NCBI RefSeq assembly: GCF_900105925.1
Contig: NZ_LT629791.1
Location: 2,453,278 to 2,517,277, forward strand
From: Jiangella alkaliphila
GTDB taxonomy: Bacteria; Actinomycetota; Actinomycetes; Jiangellales; Jiangellaceae
DNA: 64,000 nucleotides
Reading direction: 5' to 3'
Below, piece after piece: positions 36,016-45,098 of this stretch. Numbering within the stretch: the first letter of the stretch is position 1; every line of letters starts with the position of its first letter. Under the pieces are notes generated by a model. It had not been told where the DNA came from, ran no database searches, and worked only from the letters and a program-made list of their open reading frames with translations. The position numbers and the translations under genes were made by a program.

Positions 36016-36735
36016 TCACCGAGTGATGCGCATGCGCACGAGGTCGGTGCGCTGCAGGGACACGCCGTGGGCGACCGGCTCGCCGCGGCGGGCGAACGTG
36101 GTCTGCGTGGCCCGCAGCACCGGGGCGCCGTCGTCGAGGTCGAGAGCGCGGGCGTCGTCGCCGTTCACGCAGACCGCCTCGAGCTCGGTTGACGCGTGCA
36201 TGGCGGCGCCGGCGGCGTGCCGGTTGAGCAGCTGGTACAGCGACGTCTCGATGTGCAGCATCGGGCTGGGGTCGAGCGGCCGCCCGTACAGGCGGGCCGG
36301 GACGATCTCGCGCATCAGCGCCGACGGCGCGCCGTCGACGGCGAACAGGCGGCGCACGTGCCAGGCCTTGGCGCCGGCCTCCAGCTGCAGCGCCGCGGCC
36401 GCAGCGGCCGGCGGCGGCACCAGCTCACAGGCCGCGTCGAGCATGGTGACGCCGCGGCCGCCGGACCCGACGCGGTCGCGGTACGACTCGATCGTGGACA
36501 TGTTCAGCGACGCCACCTTGGACGGCTCGCTGACGAACGTGCCGGCGCCCCACTGGCGGGTGACGATGTCCTCGGCGGCCAGGACCACCAGCGCCTCGCG
36601 GACGGTCGTCCGCGACACCTCCAGCGTCTCGGCCAGCTCCTTCTCCGGCGGCAGCCGGTCACCCGGGACGAACTCGGTCGCGATGAGGTGACGCAACCGC
36701 AACAGGGCGCTCTGCGCCGCCGAGTCCCGCCTCAT
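36016..36735 (-). CDS. GntR family regulator with UTRA (HutC) ligand domain
   Basis: 239 residues. The winged helix lies near residues 10-75 with GDRLPPEKELAETLEVSRTT and VTRQWGAGTFVSEP. The UTRA domain follows, with KAWHVRRLFAVDGAPSALMR, HIETSLYQLLNRH and APVLRATQTTFARRGEPVAH. It is encoded at the 3' end of the peptide operon, 6 bases after the dipeptidase stop, on the same strand. It probably senses a peptide or amino-acid-like compound and controls the operon. Confidence 0.9.
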   Translation of the reverse strand: MRRDSAAQSALLRLRHLIATEFVPGDRLPPEKELAETLEVSRTTVREALVVLAAEDIVTRQWGAGTFVSEPSKVASLNMSTIESYRDRVGSGGRGVTMLDAACELVPPPAAAAAALQLEAGAKAWHVRRLFAVDGAPSALMREIVPARLYGRPLDPSPMLHIETSLYQLLNRHAAGAAMHASTELEAVCVNGDDARALDLDDGAPVLRATQTTFARRGEPVAHGVSLQRTDLVRMRITR

Positions 36736-36741
36736 GCTCGG

Positions 36742-37997
36742 TTACCGTCCTTGCGCGACGTCATCGGTGTCATCGGTGGACCGCCACACCGTCTCCAGCA
36801 CCCGCATGGTGTTGCCCCCGAGCACCTTCGCGATGTCTGCATCAGCGTAGCCGTGCCGCACCAGCCAGCCGGTGATGTGATGGAAGCTCTCGCCCGGGTT
36901 CTCCACCCCCGCGACGTAGTCGACCCGCGGGTGCTCGAGGCGGCCCTCGTCCTTGTGCGCGTAGTTGCCCGCGTAGGTCCGGTGCACCGCCACATGATCG
37001 CCGAACATGGTGTCCGGGCCGAACGTCACGTGGTCGATGCCGACCAGGTCGACGCAGTACTGGAAGTGGTCCATGAACGACTCCAGCGAGTGCTCCGGGT
37101 GCGCCTCGGAGAGCGTGGTGTGCGGCGCCGCCTCGATGCCGATGACGCCGCCGCGCTCCGCGCACGCGCGGATGACGTCGTCGGGCTTGAGCCGGGCGAT
37201 CGGCCAGACGGCGCGTGCGCCGGCGTGCGTGATCATCACCGGCACCGACGACGTCTCGATGACGTCGAGGCTGGTGCGGTCGCCGCAGTGCGAGATGTCG
37301 ATGGCCATGCCGAGCTTGTTCATCCGTTCGACGGCGCGCCGGCCGAAGTGCGTCAGGCCGGCGTCGGAGCGTTCGGACAGCCCGGAGCCCAGCAGGTTGG
37401 CCTGCGAGTAGGCGATGCCGAGCTGGCGCACGCCGAACCCGTAGAGCATGTCGATGCGGTCCAGCTCGTTCTCGATCATCGTGGCGCACTCGAGCCCGGC
37501 GATGAGCGCGACCCGGCCGGCCGCCTTGGCGTCGCGGATGTCCCGCACCGTCGTGGCGTGGACGACGAAGTCCTGCTTGGCGAGGTCGGCCAGCCGGAAG
37601 CCGAGCGCGTAGATCAGGTCGTCCCACTTCCAGCCGTGCTGGCTGGTGACGCAGGACGCGCCGGCCATGAAGTTGTCGACCACCGCGGTCAGGCCCGAGT
37701 GCGCCAGTCCCTCGTAGGCGGTGCGCTGCCGGCCGGTGCGGTTGTAGCGGCGGATCTCGTCCGGGTCCTCCGGCAGGACGACGGCGTGCTCGTGCAGCGA
37801 GATCACGACGTTCTCGGCCAGCAGCCGGGCCACCCGGGCCCGCTCGTCGTCGGTCAGCCCGCCGTCGTAGGCGGGGACGCGGCCGAGCTCGGCGGCCAGC
37901 CGGAAGTCCTGGTAGTCGACGCCGGCCTTGAGGTACGAGTAGGCGCGGTAGCCGTCGTACGCGGGGGCGGGGGACGTGGTCACTGTGCTCCTCGGGG

Positions 37998-38001
<4 letters not shown>
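36742..38001 (-). CDS. M19 (renal dipeptidase family) peptidase
   Basis: 419 residues from the ATG at 38001, which overlaps the stop of the ABC ATPase gene; a GTG at 37983 with GAGGAG upstream is an alternative. Zinc ligands are LHEH near residue 75 (H-x-H in place of the classical H-x-D), Glu in IAGLECATMIEN, His in IDISHCGDRTS and in MITHAGARAV, and Asp in FGPDTMFG. The barrel fold and length fit the family. It likely cleaves imported dipeptides in the cytoplasm, as no signal peptide is present. Confidence 0.88.
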
Positions 38002-39000
<999 letters not shown>

Positions 39001-39014
<14 letters not shown>

Positions 39015-40029
39015 GGAGCACCTCCTCGTGACGGTGGCAGGCGCTGGCCCGGCCGGCCGGGCGCAGCTCCGTCAGGTCCGGACGCGACGTCGTGCACAGG
39101 TCGATCGCGACGTCGCAGCGGCCGGCGAACGCGCACCCGGCCACCCGGTTGAGCACGGTCGGCGGCGAGCCTGGGATCGCCCACAGCGACTCCTCCTCGC
39201 GGTCCAGCCGCGGGATCGAGTGCAGCAGGCCGCGTGTGTACGGGTGCCCGGGCCGGGCGAACACGTCGTCGACCCGCCCGCGCTCCACGATCCGCCCGGC
39301 GTACATGACCGCCAGCGTGTCGGCGGCCTCGGCCACGACGCCGAGGTCGTGGGTGATGAGCATCATCCCCATGCCGGTCTCGTCCTGCAGGTCCAGCAGC
39401 AGGTCCATGATCTGCGCCTGGACGGTGACGTCGAGCGCCGTCGTCGGCTCGTCGGCGATGAGAACGGTGGGGTCGAGGGCCAGTGCCATCGCGATCATCG
39501 CGCGCTGCCGCATGCCGCCGGAGAACTGGTGCGGGTACTCCTTCGCCCGCTGCCGCGCCGCCGGGATGCGTACCCGCGCCATCAGCTCGACGGCGCCGGC
39601 GGCGGCCGCGCGCCGGTTCAGGCCGCGCCGGGTGCGCAGCAGCTCGGCGATCTGCTCGCCGACGGAGAACACCGGGTTGAGCGCGGAGAGCGCGTCCTGG
39701 AAGACGATCGCGATGCGCTCGCCGCTGATCAGCCGCCGCTCCTCGGCGGAGGCCCGGACGAGGTCCTTGCCCTCGAACAGCACCTGACCGCCGGTGATGC
39801 GCCCGGGCGAGTCGATCAGCCCCATGATCGACCGGGCCGTGACGGACTTGCCCGAGCCCGACTCGCCGAGCACGGCCAGCGTCCGCCCGGCGTACACGTC
39901 GAGGCTGACGTCCTGCACGACCGGCCGCACGCCGTCGCGGGTGTCGAACTCCACGCACAGGTCGCGCACGCTGAGCACCGGCGCGCCCGTGGCGGGCGGC
40001 CGTGGCGCGGCGACCAGCGTCTCAGCCAT
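39001..40029 (-). CDS. Oligopeptide/dipeptide ABC transporter ATPase (DppD/OppD-like)
   Basis: 342 residues. I start at the ATG at 40029, which has GGGAGG four bases upstream; an in-frame TTG at 40041 is less likely. Walker A GESGSGKSVTAR, signature FSGGMRQRAMIAMAL, Walker B VLIADEPTTALD and LITHDLGVVAE are intact. CAFAGRCDVAIDLCTT is the C-terminal Cys motif. It works with the OppF-like ATPase and the two permeases encoded upstream. Confidence 0.95.
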
Positions 40030-40900
40030 GAGGCCTCCCAAAAGGAGTGGCCTGGACGTCGCGCAGGAACTCCCGCACCGTCGCCTGGAACAGCTCCGGC
40101 TCCTCCAGCTGCGGCGAGTGGCCGGAGTGCTCGAACACGACCAGCCGGCCGTCGACGACGCGCTCGGCGATCAGCTCCGACGCCGGCACCGGCGTGCGCC
40201 AGTCGTGCCGTCCGACGGTGACGAGCACCGGGCAGGCGATCTCCGCCAGCCGGCCGGTGAGGTCGTAGGCCGGCATGTTCACGCCGAACGCCGCGTTGTG
40301 CGTCGCGTAGTGGTATTGCGTGCTCGCGGCCTTCCGCTCGACCGCCGCGGGGTCGTAGTGGTGGTCGTAGAGCGGGAGGATGGCCCGCCAGTACCGCTCG
40401 AACTCGGTGTTGTCGGCGAACCCGCCGGTGCCGATGCGCTCGATCGCCCACGGATCGATCGGGACGACGTCGAAGTCGCTGGCCCGCTCGACGGCGAGGT
40501 GGTCGTGCGAGGTGTCGGCCGCGGTGTCGCGCAGCACCAGCGCACGGACGCGGTCCGGGTGCGCCAGCGTGTACTCCATCGCGAGGAAGCCGCCGTAGGA
40601 CCCGCCGGCCATGACGATGTCGCCGAGGCCGAACCGGCGGCGGATCTCCTCGATGTCGGCGACCCACTGCTCGTGGCTGAACGGGCCGTCGTCGGAGGAG
40701 GCGCCGGAGCCGCGCGCGTCGAACGTCACGATCCGGTAGGCGTCGGCGAACGGGCCGAACGAGCGCAGCGGCTCCGCCCGCGACCCCAGGCCCGGCGCGC
40801 CGTGGTGGACGACGATCGCGGGGGCGTCCTGCGGCCCGAGCTCCTCGATGACGAGGCGCGCGCCGTTGATCGTCTCGGTGTACGTACGGGAGGTCGTCAT
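40022..40900 (-). CDS. Alpha/beta hydrolase, proline iminopeptidase-like (S33)
   Basis: 292 residues from the ATG at 40900, overlapping the stop of the M24 gene. The oxyanion block is VVHHGAPGLGS, the nucleophile elbow GGSYGG gives Ser101, VGRHDWRTPV supplies Asp and EHSGHSPQLEEP supplies His, so the triad is complete. DARGSGASS and the overall pattern match proline iminopeptidases, which release N-terminal Pro from peptides. Other small amides or esters are possible. Confidence 0.85.
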   Translation of the reverse strand: MTTSRTYTETINGARLVIEELGPQDAPAIVVHHGAPGLGSRAEPLRSFGPFADAYRIVTFDARGSGASSDDGPFSHEQWVADIEEIRRRFGLGDIVMAGGSYGGFLAMEYTLAHPDRVRALVLRDTAADTSHDHLAVERASDFDVVPIDPWAIERIGTGGFADNTEFERYWRAILPLYDHHYDPAAVERKAASTQYHYATHNAAFGVNMPAYDLTGRLAEIACPVLVTVGRHDWRTPVPASELIAERVVDGRLVVFEHSGHSPQLEEPELFQATVREFLRDVQATPFGRPHG

Positions 40901-42072
40901 GCCGCGATCACGTTCTCCTCGAGGCTGCGCGGGTAGGTGGTCAGCCGCTCGGGCCCTTCGGCGGTGACCAGCACGGTGTCGGAGATGCGGTAGCCGCCGT
41001 GCCCCGGGACGTAGACGCCCGGCTCGCTGGACAGCACCATGCCGGCGGCCAGCGGCGTGGGGTCGCCGTCCTCGACCCACGGCGCCTCGTGGTTCTGCAC
41101 GCCGATGCCGTGGCCCTGACGGTGCCGCAGGTACTCGCCGAAGCCGGCGTCGCGGATGACGTCGAGGCACTCGGCGTTGACGTCGGCGCAGGTCCGGCCG
41201 ACTCGCATCGCCTCGGTGCCGATGTGCTGCGCGGTGCGGGCGGTCTCGAAGTAGCGGCGCTGCTCCGCGCTCGGCTCGCCGATGACGAACGTCCGCTCGC
41301 TCTCCACGAACCGGCTCAGCACGGCCGCGCCGAGCGACAGGATCAGCGTGTCGCCGCGCTGGACCCGGCGGCTGCTGGGCAGGCCGTGCGGGTTGGCCGC
41401 GTTCGGCCCGGCGTAGACCAGGCCGCCGGCCAGCTTCGTCGTGAACACCACACGGTCGTAGCGCTGGTACACCAGGTCAGTGCCGTGGCCGATGACGTGA
41501 CGGGCGATCTCGCCCTCGCGCGGCAGCTCCCCGGCCGCGGCGATGGCGTCCTCGATGTACGTGCGGCCGGCCGCCAGCATCGAGTCGCAGATGTCCGCGG
41601 CCTGCCGGTGCAGCTCGATCTCCTCCGGCGCCTTGGTCAGCCGCAGCCCCGCGACGACGTCCGACGTCGCCCAGGTGGCCTCCGGCAGCACCGCGCGCAG
41701 CCGGTCGAACGTCCCCACCGAGACCGACGACGTGTACGCGATGCGGCCGGCGCCGAGGCCGCGACGGCGCAGCAGCCCGGCCAGGTGCTCCTCGGGGCTG
41801 GTGACGCCCGGGTACTCGAAGTAGGTCTGGACCGGCGCGTGGATGCGCTGCTGCTCGGCGTACTCGCGGTCCAGTTCGGGGACGAGCACGAACCGGTCGT
41901 GGTCGGCGCCGATCCACAGGTACACCGGGTGCTCGGTGACCGCGTAGCAGAACCCCACGAGGTAGGCGACGTCGGCGGGATGGGTGACCAGGAGGCCGTC
42001 GTCGCCGTCGGCGCCGAGCCGCTCGACCACACGGTCGAGCGCGCCGAGGTAGAAGGAGTCGGGCAGCTGCAC
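40897..42072 (-). CDS. M24-fold (pita-bread) protein, Xaa-Pro peptidase-like, with altered metal ligands
   Basis: 391 residues from a GTG at 42072. The N-terminal creatinase domain is followed by the pita-bread domain near residue 150. HRQGHGIGVQNHEAPW keeps the two His (321 and 328), and Glu350 is kept in LSSEPGVY. The metal ligands are changed: LILSLG has Ser246 where Asp is expected, FVESERTF has Glu for the second Asp, and GYRISDTVLVT has Ser364 where Glu is expected. It may therefore work without metal, like creatinase, or act on a non-peptide C-N bond. The peptide operon context still suggests small peptide or amide turnover. Confidence 0.82.
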   Translation of the reverse strand: MQLPDSFYLGALDRVVERLGADGDDGLLVTHPADVAYLVGFCYAVTEHPVYLWIGADHDRFVLVPELDREYAEQQRIHAPVQTYFEYPGVTSPEEHLAGLLRRRGLGAGRIAYTSSVSVGTFDRLRAVLPEATWATSDVVAGLRLTKAPEEIELHRQAADICDSMLAAGRTYIEDAIAAAGELPREGEIARHVIGHGTDLVYQRYDRVVFTTKLAGGLVYAGPNAANPHGLPSSRRVQRGDTLILSLGAAVLSRFVESERTFVIGEPSAEQRRYFETARTAQHIGTEAMRVGRTCADVNAECLDVIRDAGFGEYLRHRQGHGIGVQNHEAPWVEDGDPTPLAAGMVLSSEPGVYVPGHGGYRISDTVLVTAEGPERLTTYPRSLEENVIAA

Positions 42073-42075
42073 GGG

Positions 42076-42963
42076 TCACACTCCTCGGGTGCGCGGGTCG
42101 CGCGAGTCGTTGTAGCGGATGCCGGCGATGGTCGCGGCCAGCACGAGCAGCAGGATCGCCAGCGACGGGAACAGCGTCTGCCACCAGGCCGACGCGATGG
42201 TGCCGGAGCGCTGCGCGTTGAGCAGGATGCGGCCCCACGACCATGAGGACGGGTCGCCCATGCCGAGGAACGACAGGCCGGCCTCGGCGATCACCGCGCG
42301 AGCGGCGGTGAGCAGCACGTTGACGACCACCAGCGGCATGACCGCGGGCAGGATCTCGCGGGAGATGATCCGGGTCGCGCCGGCGCCGAGCACCCGGGCG
42401 CCGTCGATGTACGGCATCGCCGCGACGACCAGCCCGTTCGCCCGGATCATCCGGGTCACCTCGGGCCAGGACAGCAGCCCGATGACGGTGATCAGCGTGA
42501 CGACGCTCGGCCCGGCCAGCGCCGTCACCAGGATCATCAGCGGCAGCATCGGCAGCGACAGCATGACGTCGGTGGCGGTGGTGACCACCGGGTCCAGCAG
42601 CTTGACGTAGGCGGCGGCCAGGCCGAGCAGCGTGCCGATGCAGATGGCGATCAGCGATGCGACGGCGCCGACCAGCAGGCTGATCCGGGTGCCCCACACG
42701 ACCTGCGCGAACACGTCCTGCCCGAGGTCGTCGGTGCCGAACCAGTGGTCGGCGGACGGCGACTGCAGGATGTCGGTGCCCAGGCCGCTGGGGGAGTCGA
42801 CGACCAGCGGCCCGAAGATCGCGACGAGCGCGAACAGGCCGAGCACGCCGACCGACAGCCAGCCGGACGGCGCGGCGAAGTAGCCGCCGGAGCGGCGGCG
42901 CCGGCCACTGGTCAGCGCCGCCGACGGGGTGTCGGCCTTCAAGGACTGCGGCTCGGTGCTCAT
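42076..42963 (-). CDS. Peptide ABC transporter permease (DppC/OppC-like)
   Basis: 295 residues from the ATG at 42963, overlapping the stop of the DppB-like gene. The basic N-terminus is followed by the OppC_N segment, then five more membrane segments. FGTDDLGQDVFAQVVWGTR is the typical periplasmic block, and YIDGARVLGAGATRIISREI with LPAVMP is the ATPase-docking EAA loop. GLSFLGMGDPSSWSWG is characteristic of DppC. Confidence 0.93.
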   Translation of the reverse strand: MSTEPQSLKADTPSAALTSGRRRRSGGYFAAPSGWLSVGVLGLFALVAIFGPLVVDSPSGLGTDILQSPSADHWFGTDDLGQDVFAQVVWGTRISLLVGAVASLIAICIGTLLGLAAAYVKLLDPVVTTATDVMLSLPMLPLMILVTALAGPSVVTLITVIGLLSWPEVTRMIRANGLVVAAMPYIDGARVLGAGATRIISREILPAVMPLVVVNVLLTAARAVIAEAGLSFLGMGDPSSWSWGRILLNAQRSGTIASAWWQTLFPSLAILLLVLAATIAGIRYNDSRDPRTRGV

Positions 42964-43913
42964 GTGCGGATCCTTGGGTTGAGAACCATCGAGAGCAGGT
43001 CGGTGAGCAGGTTGGCCAGCACGACGGTGACCGCCAGGATGACGAAGGCGCCCTGCAGCACCGGGAAGTCCAGCTGCTGCACCGACTCGAAGATCAGCCG
43101 GCCCACGCCCGGGTAGGCGAACACCGTCTCGGTCAGCACGGCGCCGCCGATCAACGTCCCGAGCTGCAGGCCCATCAGCATCAGCGCCGGCAGCACCGCG
43201 TTGCGCAGCGCGTGCCGCCACACCACCCGCCGGTGCGTGAGCCCGCGCGACCGCGCGCTGGTGATGTAGTCCTCGCCCAGCACCTCGACCATGTTCGTCC
43301 GCAGCGTCAACGCGTAAGGGCCGAGCTGCACCAGCACCAGCGAGAACAGCGGCAGCGCCAGATGGTGCAGCAGCGACACGTACGCCGCGAGCCCCCGGGT
43401 GTCCGGGTCGATCGCCTGCCCGATCGGGAACCAACCCAGGTTCGAGCCGAACACCACCAGCAGCAGGATCGCGACGCTGGGGATGAACAGCGCGTTCGAC
43501 GTGATGCCGAAGAACTGCACGCCGCGGTCGACCAGCCCGCCCCGGCCGACGGCCGCCTGCACCCCGAGCGGGATGCCGATCAGCAACGTCAGCACGAACG
43601 CGGAGCCGGCCAGCAGCAGCGTCCACGGCAGCCGGTCCAGCAGCAGCTCGCTGACCGGGACCAGTTGCCGGAACGAGACGCCGAGGTTGCCCTGGACCAG
43701 CTGACCCAGGTAGAGCACGTACTGCTGGAGGATCGGCTGGTCCAGGCCGTACTGACTCCGGAGCGCGTCCTGCATCTCCGGAGTCATGTCGCCCTCCACC
43801 ACCAGGAGGGTGGGGTCCGCCGGCAGCAGCCGCAGCAGGAAGAACGTCACCGTCACGGCGATCCAGATGGTCAGGATCGCGCGGAACAGCCGACTCGCGG
43901 CATACCTCAACAC
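42960..43913 (-). CDS. Peptide ABC transporter permease (DppB/OppB-like)
   Basis: 317 residues from a GTG at 43913 (VLRYAASRLFRAIL). The open frame continues into the IS982 element, but the natural start is this GTG, 9 bases inside the element's border. The protein has six membrane segments, FLLRLLPADPT and NLGVSFRQLVPV after the first, the EAA loop DYITSARSRGLTHRRVVWRH followed by ALRNAVLP, and the end VLNPRIRT, all typical of DppB. The ribosome site and promoter now come from, or lie behind, the IS. Confidence 0.9.
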   Translation of the reverse strand: MLRYAASRLFRAILTIWIAVTVTFFLLRLLPADPTLLVVEGDMTPEMQDALRSQYGLDQPILQQYVLYLGQLVQGNLGVSFRQLVPVSELLLDRLPWTLLLAGSAFVLTLLIGIPLGVQAAVGRGGLVDRGVQFFGITSNALFIPSVAILLLVVFGSNLGWFPIGQAIDPDTRGLAAYVSLLHHLALPLFSLVLVQLGPYALTLRTNMVEVLGEDYITSARSRGLTHRRVVWRHALRNAVLPALMLMGLQLGTLIGGAVLTETVFAYPGVGRLIFESVQQLDFPVLQGAFVILAVTVVLANLLTDLLSMVLNPRIRT

Positions 43914-43922
43914 GGCGGCTAG

Positions 43923-44926
43923 ATGACCTATTCCAAGGGGTCGGGTGCGTGTCGTGAGGCAGTGGCATGGGCGAGGGTGTCCAAGATCGGTTTGTGAAGA
44001 CAGACCTGGACACCCTCGCGACTGCACTGTACGTGACGGTCGATGACCTGTTGATCGAATCTCCGCACCGGTTGCCGTGGCGGCCGCGGGTGGGGATCGA
44101 ACCGAAGATCAGCGACGCTGAGCTGGTCACGTTGGCGGTGATGCAGGCGCTGCTGGGCTTCACCTCCGAAGCGCGCTGGCTGCGTCATGCGCGCGCTCAC
44201 CTGCGGCATTTGTTCCCGTGTTTGCCGCAGCAGCCCGGCTACAACAAGCGGCTGCGGCGGCTGGCCGACACGATCGGCTGGCTGGTCGGGGCGCTGGCCC
44301 GCGACACCAGCTTGTGGACCGATGACGTCTGGGTGGTCGATTCCACCCCGGTCGAATGCGGCCGGTCGAAGGAGACGGTGCAGCGTTCGGACCTGGCCGG
44401 GTGGGCAGAGTACGGCTACTGCGCCTCCCATTCCAGGTTCTTCTGGGGACTGCGGCTGCACCTGCTGTGCACGCTGCACGGGCTGCCGGTCGGGTTCGCC
44501 CTGACCGGCGCGAAGGCCGACGAACGCCAGACCCTGCTGGGCATGCTCGGCGCCGATCCCGACCTGAGCACCGCCCGCGTCGGGCAGGTCGTGATCGCGG
44601 ACAAGAACTACTACGGCCGCCAGTTCGAAGCAGCGCTTGCCGAGGCCGGCCTGGACCTGCTGCGCCCGGCCCGCAAGGGCGAACGCCCACGCGCCGGAGT
44701 CCGCTTCTTCAAACCGTTGCGGCAGGTCATCGAGTCGATCAACGACACGTTCAAGGGCCAACTGGACCTGGAACGACACGGCGGGCACACCCCGACCGGG
44801 GTCTGGGTCCGCGTCGCGCAACGCGTCCTGGCACTGACCGCGGCGATCTGGCACAACGACCGCACCGGCCAACCGATCAAACGATCCCTTCTCGCATACG
44901 ACCACTGACCCCTTGGAATAGGTCAT
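43923..44926 (+). mobile_element. IS982 family insertion sequence
   Basis: 1004 bp with perfect 19-bp terminal inverted repeats (ATGACCTATTCCAAGGGGT at the left, its reverse complement at the right), flanked on both sides by CTAG. CTAG is self-complementary, so it may be target duplication or part of the ends. The element carries one intact transposase gene and looks recent. It lies between the stop codon of a binding-protein gene and the GTG of the DppB-like permease. Confidence 0.95.
43967..44908 (+). CDS. IS982 family transposase
   Basis: 313 residues from the ATG at 43967; a GTG at 43994 (VKTDLDTLATALY) is an alternative and matches the usual family start. The DDE residues lie in VVDSTPVECGRSK (first Asp), GQVVIADKNYYGR (second Asp) and RQVIESINDTFKGQ (Glu). 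Length and motifs are complete, so it is probably functional. It is transcribed opposite to the peptide operon that it interrupts. Confidence 0.95.
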   Translation: MGEGVQDRFVKTDLDTLATALYVTVDDLLIESPHRLPWRPRVGIEPKISDAELVTLAVMQALLGFTSEARWLRHARAHLRHLFPCLPQQPGYNKRLRRLADTIGWLVGALARDTSLWTDDVWVVDSTPVECGRSKETVQRSDLAGWAEYGYCASHSRFFWGLRLHLLCTLHGLPVGFALTGAKADERQTLLGMLGADPDLSTARVGQVVIADKNYYGRQFEAALAEAGLDLLRPARKGERPRAGVRFFKPLRQVIESINDTFKGQLDLERHGGHTPTGVWVRVAQRVLALTAAIWHNDRTGQPIKRSLLAYDH

Positions 44927-45086
44927 CTAGTCGACCGTCGTGACCTGGGACAGCGAGTAGCCGGTGACCATGCCGAGCAGGTCCGACGGCGACGGGTCGA
45001 AGCCGGTGAACCGGTCGCCGCGGTAGGCGAAGCGGAAGTTCTCCACGTACAGCGGGGTCAGCAGCGCCTGGTCGTGCAACCCGGCG
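44927..45086 (-). pseudogene. 3' remnant of peptide-binding protein gene (SBP family 5)
   Basis: About 52 residues ending in a TAG at 44927-44929: LHDQALLTPLYVENFRFAYR, then FTGFDPSPSDLLGMVTGYSL and SQVTTVD. This is the C-terminus of an SBP_bac_5 oligopeptide receptor. It is the expected first gene of the operon that continues with the DppB-like permease; without the IS the stop would lie only 5 bases before that start. Beyond about 45090 the frame meets a stop and the sequence belongs to another gene on the plus strand. The importer thus seems to lack its own receptor. Confidence 0.8.
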
Positions 45087-45098
45087 GCGCCCACGACC

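Noticed and set aside
40030-40041. Start of the DppD-like ATPase at TTG 40041
   Set aside because: The ATG at 40029 has a good GGGAGG site, which itself would lie inside the coding region if the TTG were used.
43914-44027. N-terminal extension of the DppB-like permease into IS982
   Set aside because: The extra residues are translated from the antisense strand of the IS end; the permease start VLRYAASRLFRA is family-like at the GTG at 43913.
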